From Pandoraea terrigena (GTDB lineage: Bacteria > Pseudomonadota > Gammaproteobacteria > Burkholderiales > Burkholderiaceae): a DNA stretch of 64,000 nucleotides. This document shows positions 26,454-34,198 of this stretch, in pieces. Position 1 is the stretch's first letter. Each line of letters opens with the position of its first letter. Position numbers and translations under genes: made by a program. The stretch spans positions 1 to 64,000 of the forward strand of contig NZ_CABPRU010000013.1 of NCBI RefSeq assembly GCF_902459705.1. Reading direction: 5' to 3'. The notes beneath the pieces were generated by a model, which saw nothing but the letters and a program-made list of their open reading frames with translations, did no database searches and was not told where the DNA came from.

Positions 26454-26711
26454 TTGCGCGACACCGGGGCGGCTGGCGCTGCGCCCGCCGATGACGCGTC
26501 CGATGGCGCGCTGGTCACGGGCAGCGTCGACGACGTCGAGTCGAACATTCACACCACGGTGCAGGACACATTGTCGGGCGACCGTCTGCGGCTCGCCGGC
26601 AGCGACGGCGCGACGCACGACATCGCGGTCGACGCGAGCGGCACCACGCTGACGGATGCCGGGTGCAACGGCGACGGCCGCTGCGAAGCGTGTGAAATGC
26701 TGCGTTTTTAA
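26454..26711 (+). CDS. Possible small protein or gene remnant of unknown function
   Basis: An 85-codon frame opening at TTG directly after an in-frame TAA. Its third codon positions are almost all G or C, as in real genes of this genome. The product is acidic and Asp/Gly/Thr-rich and ends with a Cys-rich GCNGDGRCEACEMLRF. There is no ribosome binding site and I recognise no family. It could be the 3' remnant of a lost exported protein. The rest of the gap 26348-27022 holds only the candidate promoter for the HU-like gene. Confidence 0.35.
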   Translation: MRDTGAAGAAPADDASDGALVTGSVDDVESNIHTTVQDTLSGDRLRLAGSDGATHDIAVDASGTTLTDAGCNGDGRCEACEMLRF

Positions 26712-26917
26712 GGGTTTTCGAGCGATGGGCGTCGACGACGGCACACGGCAGACGCACAACAATCGCTTCAAAACGGCTGCCGAATGTTGCGCGAAGATCG
26801 AGCGTCCTGATAGCGATCGCGAGGACGAAATGCCACCTTGCCGACAAAACGCATTGAAATGCAGCGCGATCGCCGCTCAGCCTTGTGCGGCAGGCACGCA
26901 ACATAATTCGCGCACGG

Positions 26918-26946
26918 CTCGCACAAAGCGATTTCTTAGGTAGAAT
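26918..26946 (+). promoter_or_regulatory. Weak candidate promoter of the HU-like gene
   Basis: TAGAAT (26941-26946) is a 5-of-6 match to the -10 box, with a poor -35 (CTCGCA) 17 bp upstream. It would start transcription about 70 bp before the ATG at 27023. Confidence 0.3.
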
Positions 26947-27022
26947 CGTCGGCGCAGCAAGACGTATCATTCGGGTGGCCGTTCTACGACGGCACTTTCT
27001 TATTCTCATCGATTGGATCGTT

Positions 27023-27493
27023 ATGGCAACGGCAAAGAAAGCAGCAGCAAAAAAGGCCCCTGTGGCAAAAAAGGCCCCGGCCGCGAAGAAGGCACCGGTA
27101 GCGAAAAAGGCCGCGCCGAAGGCCGCTCCCAAGGCAGCCCCGAAGACAGCCCCGAAGGCAGCCGCCAGCGGCAAGGTTTCGCCGATCAAGGACACACTCA
27201 ACAAGACGCAACTCGCAGCGCACCTTGCCGAGCATTCGGCCGTCGCCGTGAAGGAAGTCAAGGCAGTGCTGGCCGCGCTCGAGAACACCATCATCAGCGC
27301 GCTGCACAAGAAGGGTGCCGGCGAATTCACGCTGCATGGTCTGTTCAAGGTCACGTCGCAACAAATCGCCGCCAAGGCGAAGCGTTTCGGCAAGGATCCG
27401 TTCACGGGTCAAGAGCGTTGGTTCCCGGCCAAGCCGGCGTCGGTGCGCGTGAAGGTTCGCCCGCTGAAGAAGGTCAAGGACGCTGCCCAGTAA
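27023..27493 (+). CDS. HU-type nucleoid protein with an H1-like Lys/Ala/Pro tail
   Basis: A 156-residue fusion. Residues 2-48 are a highly basic repeat of AAKKAP/VAKKA/PKAAPK units, like histone H1 C-terminal tails; residues ~53-156 are an HU/IHF-like DNA-binding domain (NKTQLAAHLAEHSAVAVKEV, GEFTLHGLFKV, FTGQERWFPAKPASVRVKVRPLKKVKDA). The start at MATAKK fits the family; longer in-frame options are not supported. Such tailed HU proteins occur in Burkholderiales and compact DNA. A strong terminator follows, so it is a single-gene unit. Confidence 0.88.
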   Translation: MATAKKAAAKKAPVAKKAPAAKKAPVAKKAAPKAAPKAAPKTAPKAAASGKVSPIKDTLNKTQLAAHLAEHSAVAVKEVKAVLAALENTIISALHKKGAGEFTLHGLFKVTSQQIAAKAKRFGKDPFTGQERWFPAKPASVRVKVRPLKKVKDAAQ

Positions 27494-27564
27494 GTCTGGC
27501 CGTCGCGCCGCCGTGGCATCCACGGCAGCGTGATTTGCCGGAACCCGGCAGGCAATGCCCGAAT

Positions 27565-27595
27565 ACGGTGCCGAAGTTCGGCACCGTTTTTTTTT
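27565..27595 (+). terminator. Terminator of the HU-like gene
   Basis: A 10-bp perfect stem ACGGTGCCGA/TCGGCACCGT with a 3-nt loop, followed by nine T residues. It ends transcription about 70 bp past the stop codon. Confidence 0.9.
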
Positions 27596-27720
27596 CGTCC
27601 CGATTTCCCTTCACTGGTGTCCTCGAAGACTGATTTCGTCATCCTCATCACTTTCGCGACGCGGCGATGCGTGCCCGGAACTCAGGGTTTTCGCTGGGGT
27701 TTGTGCGGAGTGGACGCGTC

Positions 27721-27738
27721 TGGTAGCGCCCGCTACCA
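27721..27738. promoter_or_regulatory. Inverted repeat upstream of the binding-protein gene
   Basis: TGGTAGC-GCCC-GCTACCA, a perfect 7-bp inverted repeat about 95 bp before the ATG at 27834. Half-sites of this kind resemble LacI- or GntR-type operators. It could equally be a small hairpin. The remainder of the 340-bp gap 27494-27833 contains only the terminator of the HU-like gene. Confidence 0.35.
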
Positions 27739-27833
27739 TCGCTCGGGTTAACCGTGAGCCAGCGGCGAGCCCGTGCGCTTCGCACCCGACGTCGGCATTC
27801 TGGCAACGCCTTCGCAGCTTCAGGAGACCCAGC

Positions 27834-28766
27834 ATGACTCGCAAGTTATCGCGTCACCCTGTGCAAGTTCGGCATTCGCCACCACATCCCGCCAGTCGGC
27901 AAAACGTGCCGGGCACCTTCGAGATCCGTTCGCGGCGCGGCTTTCTCGCCACCCTCGGCGTGGCCGCCATGCCGGCCGGTTTCGTCGGATCGCTCGGCGG
28001 CACACTCGGTGGTCTGCTCACAAGCACGCTGACGCTGTTCGCCACGCCAGCCCACGCGCAAACCGTCGCCGACATCAAGAAGAAAGGCACGCTCAACGTT
28101 GGCATGCTCATCGACTTTCCGCCTTATGGCACGACGAACGCGCAGATGCAGCCGGATGGCTACGACGCCGATGTGGCGAAACTGCTGGCGAAAGACCTGG
28201 GCGTGAAGGTCAACATCGTGCCGGTGACGGGGCCAAACCGAATTCCGTATCTGCTTAGCGGCAAGGTGGATGTGCTGGTCGCTTCGCTCGCCATTACGCC
28301 GGAGCGTGCCAAGCAAGTGCAGTTCTCCAAACCCTACGCCGCCGCGACCATTGTGCTGCTCGGCAAGACCGGCGCGCCCATCAAGTCCGCCGCCGATCTG
28401 AAGGGCGTGCGGGTAAGCGTCGCGCGTGCAAGCACTCAGGACATGGCCGTCACGAAGACGGCCCCCGAAGGCACCGAGATCCGTCGATTCGACGATGACG
28501 CGTCCGCCATGCAGGCGCTGCTCACCGGTCAGGTCGATGCCATCGGTTGCTCGGTGACGGTCGCCAACGCGATACGTCAGCGAGCGCCGGGCCAGTTCGA
28601 GCCGAAATTCAATCTGCTGCAACAGGCCATGGGCATCGCCTTGCGTCCCAACCAGCCCGAACTGCTCGCGGCAATCAACGACTTCGTCACGCGCAATACG
28701 GCCAACGGCGCGCTGAACCAGCGCTATCGCAAGTGGCTCGGCACTGATCTGCCGCGGATGCCGTAA
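27834..28766 (+). CDS. ABC transporter substrate-binding protein, polar amino acid family
   Basis: A 310-residue periplasmic protein. A twin-arginine-like start (RSRRGFLATLG) precedes a hydrophobic segment and an APAHAQ-type cleavage site near residue 76, so Tat export is possible. The mature part opens with TVADIKKKGTLNVGMLIDFPPYG, the family 3 solute-binding signature for polar amino acids. CAGGAG lies 7 nt before this ATG, which rules out the longer open frame. No permease or ATPase gene is adjacent, so it must work with components encoded elsewhere. Confidence 0.85.
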   Translation: MTRKLSRHPVQVRHSPPHPASRQNVPGTFEIRSRRGFLATLGVAAMPAGFVGSLGGTLGGLLTSTLTLFATPAHAQTVADIKKKGTLNVGMLIDFPPYGTTNAQMQPDGYDADVAKLLAKDLGVKVNIVPVTGPNRIPYLLSGKVDVLVASLAITPERAKQVQFSKPYAAATIVLLGKTGAPIKSAADLKGVRVSVARASTQDMAVTKTAPEGTEIRRFDDDASAMQALLTGQVDAIGCSVTVANAIRQRAPGQFEPKFNLLQQAMGIALRPNQPELLAAINDFVTRNTANGALNQRYRKWLGTDLPRMP

Positions 28767-28856
28767 GCGCCACCGCCCCGACGCCGAGCGCGCCGGGGCG
28801 CGCTTCCCTAGCCGTTGTCCGGTCACCGCCGTGCCGCACCCGGTGCGGCGGCAATG

Positions 28857-28878
28857 TATCGAAATGCTCATTTCGATA
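28857..28878. promoter_or_regulatory. Perfect inverted repeat upstream of the PadR-SIP operon (site A)
   Basis: TATCGAAAT-GCTC-ATTTCGATA is a perfect 9-bp inverted repeat about 170 bp before the PadR gene. PadR repressors bind such AT-rich palindromes and often regulate themselves. A GC-rich hairpin (28774-28800) without a T-run lies before it, just after the binding-protein gene. Confidence 0.5.
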
Positions 28879-28988
28879 TAGCCGTTGCGCCTCGCGAGAC
28901 CCTCCGGCAACACCCCGCCATCCCCCACCATCCCCCACCTCGCAATCATCCGACGTCTCCAGACGCGATCCTCACAAAAAAATTTTGC

Positions 28989-29011
28989 TTTCGATTTAAT
29001 TTAGATATATC
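28989..29011. promoter_or_regulatory. Second partial palindrome near the PadR promoter (site B)
   Basis: TTTCGAT is followed 8 bases later by the perfect palindrome GATATATC, about 40-60 bp before the PadR ATG. It shares TTTCGAT with site A, so the same regulator may bind both. The AT-rich block 28976-29030 probably also contains the promoter. Confidence 0.4.
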
Positions 29012-29049
29012 GTAAACATGTCTTAACTACATCAAAAAGGAGTCGCATC

Positions 29050-29697
29050 ATGCGTGGATCACGTGGCGATTTCATGGGCCGAGGCCCGCTGGACCTGGAC
29101 AGCATGGATTTTGGCGACGACCGGCGCGGTGGGCGCCATGGTCGGCTCGGCGGTGGTGAGGGGCATGGTGACGCCCGCTTCGGACGCGGCGACGAAGGGC
29201 GTGGCGAACGCGGCGGCCGAGGCGGACGCGGTGGCGGCCGCCTCTTCAGTCACGGCGGCTTGCGGCTCGTGCTGCTGCATCTGATTGCACAGCAACCTCG
29301 CCATGGTTACGAACTCATCAAAGCCATCGAAGAGAGTGTGAACGGCACGTATAGCCCGAGCGCGGGCGTGGTCTACCCGACGCTCACACTGCTCGACGAA
29401 ATGGGCTACCTCCGCGTGCAGGAAAACACCGGCGACAGCCAACGAAAGTCTTACGAAATCACCGACACCGGCCGCGGGTATCTGGCCGAGAACGAAGCGG
29501 CGGTCACGGAACTGCTCGCACGGCTCGCGACGCGCCGCGAGCGTTCGGAAGACATGCCGCCGCAGGTCATGCGCGCGCTGCACAATTTCAAATACGCCGT
29601 GCATTTGCGGCTGGGCGGCGAGCCGCTGTCCACCGAACAAGCCAACGCATTCGCTGCCATTCTCGACGCGGCCGCGCAACAACTGGAGCGACTCTGA
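29050..29697 (+). CDS. PadR family regulator with Gly/Arg/His-rich N-terminus, YqjI-like
   Basis: A 215-residue protein. The first ~75 residues are Gly/Arg/Asp-rich with scattered His, a low-complexity metal-binding-like arm as in YqjI, the nickel-responsive PadR regulator of Escherichia coli. The PadR winged helix follows (LRLVLLHLIAQQPRHGYELIKAI, YPTLTLLDEMGYL) and then a C-terminal helical dimer region. AAAGGAG precedes the ATG. It overlaps by one base (TGATG) a siderophore-interacting reductase gene, the same pair as yqjI-yqjH, which strongly supports the assignment. Metal response is inferred. Confidence 0.82.
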   Translation: MRGSRGDFMGRGPLDLDSMDFGDDRRGGRHGRLGGGEGHGDARFGRGDEGRGERGGRGGRGGGRLFSHGGLRLVLLHLIAQQPRHGYELIKAIEESVNGTYSPSAGVVYPTLTLLDEMGYLRVQENTGDSQRKSYEITDTGRGYLAENEAAVTELLARLATRRERSEDMPPQVMRALHNFKYAVHLRLGGEPLSTEQANAFAAILDAAAQQLERL

Positions 29698-30536
29698 TGC
29701 AAGACAATGCCGCACCGACCCGCACCCCCGATCGCACACCGCAGCGCGTGCGTCATGAACTCCGTCTGCGCCTGCTGGAAGTCCGTCATGTCGAGTCGCT
29801 TACGCCGCACATGCTGCGCGTGACGCTCGGCGGCGACGACCTTGAAGGCTTCACCAGCCCCGGCTTCGACGATCACGTCAAACTGTTCTTCCCCGACCCC
29901 GCGACCGGCGAGCTGGCGCTGCCGGCAGTCGGCGCGCAGGGGGTCGCCCAGTCGGCCGCCAGCGAAGCGCCGCGCCTGATGCGCGATTACACGCCGCGCC
30001 AGTACGATGCGGCGTCGCAAACCCTGGTGATCGATTTTGCGATGCACGACTCCGGCCCCGCCACGCAGTGGGCCCGCTCAGCGCAACCGGGCGAGCGCAT
30101 CGGCGTGGGCGGCCCACGCGGGTCGTTCGTCATTCCCATGACCTTCGACGGCTATGTCCTGATCGGCGACGATACGGCGCTGCCCGCGATTTCGCGGCGT
30201 CTGGCTGAACTGCCGGCAGGCGCGCTGGCGTTCGTCTTCGCGGAAATCGACAGTCCGGCCGACCGCCTGCGCTTTGCAAGCGAAGCCGACGTCGTGGTCG
30301 AATGGATCTATCGCGAAGGCAACCCCGCCGGTCAAAGCACCGCCCTGATCGACGCGGTGGCCGCGGCCACGCTGCCCCCTGGCGACGTGCATGCCTGGGT
30401 CGCGGCCGAGGCGGGCGTGGCGAAGGCCATTCGCCGCCATCTCGTCGACGCTCGCGGGCTGAACCCGAAATGGGTGAAGGCGGCCGCCTACTGGCGACGC
30501 GGCGACGCGGCCGTACACGAGACGTTGGACGACTGA
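29697..30536 (+). CDS. Siderophore-interacting protein, YqjH/ViuB-type ferric reductase
   Basis: A 279-residue flavoprotein. RDYTPRQYD is the FAD-binding motif of the siderophore-interacting family, GPRGSFVIP contacts the cofactor, and the C-terminal SIP domain ends in the WVAAEAGVAKAIRRHL region. It reduces ferric siderophores with NAD(P)H in the cytoplasm and so frees iron. One-base overlap with the PadR regulator upstream makes it part of a self-regulated two-gene operon. Confidence 0.85.
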   Translation: MQDNAAPTRTPDRTPQRVRHELRLRLLEVRHVESLTPHMLRVTLGGDDLEGFTSPGFDDHVKLFFPDPATGELALPAVGAQGVAQSAASEAPRLMRDYTPRQYDAASQTLVIDFAMHDSGPATQWARSAQPGERIGVGGPRGSFVIPMTFDGYVLIGDDTALPAISRRLAELPAGALAFVFAEIDSPADRLRFASEADVVVEWIYREGNPAGQSTALIDAVAAATLPPGDVHAWVAAEAGVAKAIRRHLVDARGLNPKWVKAAAYWRRGDAAVHETLDD

Positions 30537-30539
30537 GCC

Positions 30540-30548
30540 GGGGGGGGG
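30540..30548 (+). repeat. Homopolymeric tract of nine G
   Basis: Nine consecutive G lie between the stop of the reductase gene (30536) and the cupin ATG (30600). Such tracts slip during replication and can cause phase variation when placed in a promoter or leader. Confidence 0.7.
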
Positions 30549-30599
30549 CGGCGCGTGTATGCTTTCTATCCCTCGCTGAAGAGAGAACGCTCGATACGT

Positions 30600-30950
30600 A
30601 TGGACACGCTTCCATTGCCCGACATGAATCTGTTTGCCGGTCTGCCCTCTTCCGCCGATCCGAACGCGGTCGAGCAGTTCACGACGTTACTTGCGCGCCC
30701 CGGGATGCGTGTCGAGCGCATCGTCTCGACCGGACAGGCATCTCCGCCAGGCTTCTGGTACGACCAGGCGCAGCACGAATGGGTGGTGCTGCTCACCGGC
30801 GGTGCGCGATTGGCCTTCGCCGACATGCCCGGCCAGACACTCGTACTGACGCCCGGCGACGCGGTCTCGATTGCGGCGCACCGGCAGCATCGCGTCGAGT
30901 GGACGACGCCGGGCGAACCCACCGTCTGGCTTGCGATTCACTACGATTGA
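30600..30950 (+). CDS. Small cupin-domain protein
   Basis: A 116-residue single-domain cupin. The two cupin motifs are visible: W-Y-D-Q-A-Q-H-E-W-V-V-L-L-T-G-G (motif 1, with a metal-ligand pattern) and the later GDAVSIAAHRQHRVEW (motif 2). Members bind a metal and small ligands; phosphomannose isomerase-like and sensor roles are common, and none can be chosen. ATG 30600 is preferred to a start 45 bp upstream on domain grounds. It follows the SIP gene in the same direction across a G9 tract. Confidence 0.75.
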   Translation: MDTLPLPDMNLFAGLPSSADPNAVEQFTTLLARPGMRVERIVSTGQASPPGFWYDQAQHEWVVLLTGGARLAFADMPGQTLVLTPGDAVSIAAHRQHRVEWTTPGEPTVWLAIHYD

Positions 30951-31107
30951 CGACGTCCGCCGCGTTCCCCTTTGGAGAAATTCCCTGCCGTCTTTCGGAA
31001 TTGCCTGATAGAAATACCAGGAACAAATTCCGACTATGGAAACGCGCCCCGGGGATGTCGAATCTCGGCACCCGAAGGGCGGTTCACCCACAAGGGGGTA
31101 CGACGAC

Positions 31108-31455
31108 ATGGAGCAACGCAAACGACACGACGGCTTCGAGCGTTGGGCAGCGGGCGCGACGGCGCGTCTGGCGGCACGGGACGACGCTCGCTGGCGCGTG
31201 TTTCGCGCACCGGAGCAGGCCGACTTTCACGGGTTCGTCGTCTGGTGTTACACGCAGGGTGTGTTTCTCGGTCAGGAATTCGACCGCCGCACCGACACCA
31301 TCACGCACTGCTATGTGCGCAACGGCGCTTGGGCGGTGCAGTTCGATTCGTATGGGGAAGCGTGTGAGCGTGCCTTCGACATTCACGCGCCCACGCTGAT
31401 CCTGTACGCACCGGAACGCAACGGCAGTGTCTTCATCACCAGTACCGAGCAGTAG
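31108..31455 (+). CDS. Small protein of unknown function
   Basis: A 115-residue soluble protein that I do not recognise. It begins MEQRKRHDGFERWAAGATARL and has an aromatic-rich centre (FHGFVVWCYTQGVFLG) and a beta-rich C-terminus, with no signal peptide or membrane segment. AAGGGGG lies about 9 nt before the ATG. A good terminator follows 31 bp after the stop, so it is a real, separately ended transcription unit. Confidence 0.65.
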   Translation: MEQRKRHDGFERWAAGATARLAARDDARWRVFRAPEQADFHGFVVWCYTQGVFLGQEFDRRTDTITHCYVRNGAWAVQFDSYGEACERAFDIHAPTLILYAPERNGSVFITSTEQ

Positions 31456-31486
31456 CCCCCGGCGCGACAGCGCCGGCGGTAAAGGC

Positions 31487-31526
31487 ATGGCACCGGCCGG
31501 CGAATCGCCAGCCGGTGCCATTTTTT
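31487..31526 (+). terminator. Rho-independent terminator
   Basis: An 11-bp stem ATGGCACCGGC/GCCGGTGCCAT with a 13-nt loop, followed by a run of T. It ends the plus-strand unit before the convergent SDR gene. Confidence 0.85.
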
Positions 31527-31587
31527 GAGTTGAGAACCGAGCGTCAAGCGCGCAGGTATGCGGCGGCTCGCGCGAATCACGCGCAGT

Positions 31588-32343
31588 TCAGGCGTAGTGA
31601 CGGATGTCGTCGATCTCGGTCTGACCGAAATCGTCCCGCTCGATCAGCGCCAGGATGCGCTGTGCCACCGCTTCCGGCGACGAGAGCTTGCCGCTTGCCT
31701 TGAGATCCTGGAAACGTGCCAGCGCCGGAAAACTCTCCACGCTGCTGCTGCGAATCGTCTCCTGCATGCCCGTATCGACCACACCGGGCGCGAGCGACAC
31801 GGCCTGGACGCCATGCTCGCGGTGCTCCGCGTTGACCACCCGCGTGTACATATCCAGCGCGGCCTTGGTGGCGCAGTACACCGCCCAGCCGGCGGTCGGA
31901 TTGCGACCGGCGCCCGACGATATGTTCACGATCTGCCGCTTGGCCCCCAGGCCCTGCGTGGCCGCGAGAAAGCGGGCCGTGAGCAGCATGACGGCGGTGA
32001 CGTTGAGGGTGAAGGCGGCGCCGATGGCGGCCGGATCGGTAAGGGCCGCGGCATTGGCGACCGGATTGACGGTGCCCGCGTTATTGATCAGCAGATATCG
32101 CGTGGCATCGCGCGGCAGTGCCGCGAAGATGCGTTCGGCGACCTGCGCGGCGGCATCGGCATCGGCCAGGTCGACGGCCATTTGCTCCAGTTTGACGCCG
32201 CGTGCGCTGGCCAGTGCGGCGAGGTCGTCGTCCGGGCGACGCGCCAGCGTCACGAGATGGGTGCCGGGCGCGAGCAGGCCGCGCGCGAGCGTTGCGCCGA
32301 GACCACGGGACGCGCCGGTCAGGATGGCAATCGTTTGGGACAT
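31588..32343 (-). CDS. SDR family oxidoreductase, sepiapterin/benzil reductase-like
   Basis: A 251-residue short-chain dehydrogenase. TGASRGLG is the NADP(H) loop, LINNAG the beta-4 motif, NISSGAGRNP supplies the catalytic Ser and YCATK the Tyr/Lys pair. The overall match is to the sepiapterin reductase/benzil reductase (YueD-like) group, which reduces 1,2-dicarbonyls. It stands alone, divergent from the phosphonate operon with 349 bp between the starts. Confidence 0.85.
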   Translation of the reverse strand: MSQTIAILTGASRGLGATLARGLLAPGTHLVTLARRPDDDLAALASARGVKLEQMAVDLADADAAAQVAERIFAALPRDATRYLLINNAGTVNPVANAAALTDPAAIGAAFTLNVTAVMLLTARFLAATQGLGAKRQIVNISSGAGRNPTAGWAVYCATKAALDMYTRVVNAEHREHGVQAVSLAPGVVDTGMQETIRSSSVESFPALARFQDLKASGKLSSPEAVAQRILALIERDDFGQTEIDDIRHYA

Positions 32344-32472
32344 GGGGAAATGTGCGGTCGGATGACGCCGCAGAACGAGACGAACAGGACCGACATTATC
32401 CGCGCATCGGGCCGACGCCGCTATCCAGACCGCATGTCGATTTCCCGTCTAGCGGGGCGACGCCCAGCCAGA

Positions 32473-32501
32473 AGGCGAAATGGGGTATTGCGGAATATAA
32501 T
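32473..32501 (+). promoter_or_regulatory. Candidate promoter of the phosphonate/hopanoid operon
   Basis: A perfect -10 box TATAAT (32496-32501) is present, with a poor -35 17 bp upstream. It would give a leader of about 185 nt before the ATG at 32693. The leader is GC-rich and contains a GTGCAG/CTGCAC inverted repeat, but nothing that I recognise as a known riboswitch. The rest of the gap 32344-32692 shows no gene. Confidence 0.4.
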
Positions 32502-32692
32502 CGCAATGAAAACACGCGGATCATTTGAGGTATAAGCGCGCACTTGGCGAGACTGGCCAGAACGCTCGGCCCGCAGGCGCAGTGCGCGAATTGCCCGCGC
32601 GTCGATGGCAGGAAGCGCCGGGCTTGTCGCGGTCAGTGCAGTGCTTTGGCTGCGCTGCACGGTACCGCCTTATGGGTATATATTCCTCCCTC

Positions 32693-34198
32693 ATGGAAAC
32701 GATACCGAGAACTATTTCGGCGCCGGGTGTTGCGCCAGCCACAAGCCAAACCGCACGCCCAGTGCCACCGCGTCCGCGCCAATACGATGCACGGCTCGCG
32801 CGTTGGATGGTCACACCGCTGGCCGACACATGGGTCACGCCGAACCACCTCACGACGCTGCGCCTGATCGTCGGCCTCGCCTGCGCCTGGGCATTCGCAC
32901 AGGGCGGCTATGTCATGGCCAACCTGGGGGCCGTGCTGCTGGTGCTGTCGAACTTCATCGATCATACGGACGGCGAACTGGCGCGCATCAGCGGCAAGAC
33001 GAGCCGCCTCGGTCACTTCTATGATCTCGCCTCGGATGCCTTCGTCACCGTGCTGCTGTTTGGCGGCATCGGCTTGGGCGTAGCGGCCGTGACGCCGGGT
33101 CAATATGCGGTGCCTCTGCCGCTGACTGCCTCGGCGCTCGGCTGGATTGCCGGGATTGCGGTCGCGCTGATTTTCTTCCTGCGCATGCGCATCGAGGCAC
33201 GTGTCGGCAAGGCCGGCACGGCGCAGGCGCGCTTCGGCGGGTTCGAAACGGAAGACGTGCTTTACCTGATGCCGCTCGTCACACTGCTCGGCGGCACGCG
33301 CGGCTTCCTGATCGCCGCGGCCATCGGCGCGCCCCTTTTCGCGCTGCTCGTGATCGTCGACTACGTGCGCGCGATGCGCCGCCCGCTACCGCTCGAAAAC
33401 TACGAGACCCGCGAGACCCGCCCGCCCGTCGCAGCCCCAGCCTCTCCCGCAGTGCCGGCGGCTTTCGTGGCAGACGCCGAAATCGAACGAACCCTGGATG
33501 CCATCGACGTCGAGGCCGTCAGGCGCGAATACAAATCGCAGGACGCTTTCGTCTATCTGGAGAAATTCCTGCCCCAGACGATCACGCAATCGTTGATCGC
33601 CGCCGCCCGCGCGGTAACGCCGAACGTGAACCGTAACTACCTGCCCGGTCACAAGCAGGGGGGCAGCGTGAGCCGCCACACGCTCGACGAGCACGCCCCG
33701 TTCGTGGCCGAGTTGTACCGCTCGCCCGCCCTGATGCGCTTCCTGGAGCGTCTGGCCGGCGAGAGGCTGCTGCCGTCGCCGCAGGACGACCCGCACGCCT
33801 ATGCGCTCTACTACTACACGCGCCCCGGCGATCACATCGGCTGGCACTACGACACGTCGTACTACAAGGGCCGTCGCTACACGCTGCTGCTGGGCGTCGT
33901 GGACGAATCGAGCTGCCTGCTCGAATACCGGCTTCACACGCGCAACCCCGGCGTGCCGCAAGTCGATGGCGCCGTCGCGTATCCGCCCGGCGCGCTGGTG
34001 TTCTTCGATGGGGACAAACTGCATCACCGCATCACGCCGCTCGGCGACAACGAGGAGCGCATCTCGCTCACGTTCGAGTATGTGACCGACCCGCGCATGG
34101 GCGCGGGGCAGCGCTTCATCTCGAACATGAAGGACGCCGTCGCCTATTTCGGTTTCCGGCAAGTGTTTCGTCAGATCCTCGGACGGACGAAACGCTAA
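32693..34198 (+). CDS. CDP-alcohol phosphotransferase fused to an Fe(II)/2-oxoglutarate oxygenase
   Basis: A 501-residue two-domain protein. Residues ~35-230 form a multi-helix CDP-alcohol phosphatidyltransferase with the full motif D90-x2-D93-G94-x2-A97-R98-x8-G107-x3-D111-x3-D115. After a Pro/Ala linker (~235-262), residues ~265-490 look like a 2-oxoglutarate dioxygenase: H385-Y-D387 and H445 are candidate iron ligands and R456 the cosubstrate anchor. The first domain should move a phosphoryl or phosphonyl-alcohol group from a CMP donor to a lipid alcohol; the second could hydroxylate the head group. It opens the operon that makes aminoethylphosphonate. An earlier Met at 32672 is possible; neither start has a clear ribosome binding site. 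Confidence 0.82.
   Translation: METIPRTISAPGVAPATSQTARPVPPRPRQYDARLARWMVTPLADTWVTPNHLTTLRLIVGLACAWAFAQGGYVMANLGAVLLVLSNFIDHTDGELARISGKTSRLGHFYDLASDAFVTVLLFGGIGLGVAAVTPGQYAVPLPLTASALGWIAGIAVALIFFLRMRIEARVGKAGTAQARFGGFETEDVLYLMPLVTLLGGTRGFLIAAAIGAPLFALLVIVDYVRAMRRPLPLENYETRETRPPVAAPASPAVPAAFVADAEIERTLDAIDVEAVRREYKSQDAFVYLEKFLPQTITQSLIAAARAVTPNVNRNYLPGHKQGGSVSRHTLDEHAPFVAELYRSPALMRFLERLAGERLLPSPQDDPHAYALYYYTRPGDHIGWHYDTSYYKGRRYTLLLGVVDESSCLLEYRLHTRNPGVPQVDGAVAYPPGALVFFDGDKLHHRITPLGDNEERISLTFEYVTDPRMGAGQRFISNMKDAVAYFGFRQVFRQILGRTKR

Noticed and set aside
26448-26771. Minus-strand frame opposite the small Cys-rich frame
   Set aside because: Its translation is Arg/Val-rich and has shadow character; the plus-strand frame has the better codon pattern.
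27026-27170. CRISPR-like or tandem DNA repeat
   Set aside because: The short repeats are codons for a Lys/Ala/Pro protein tail, with no spacers.
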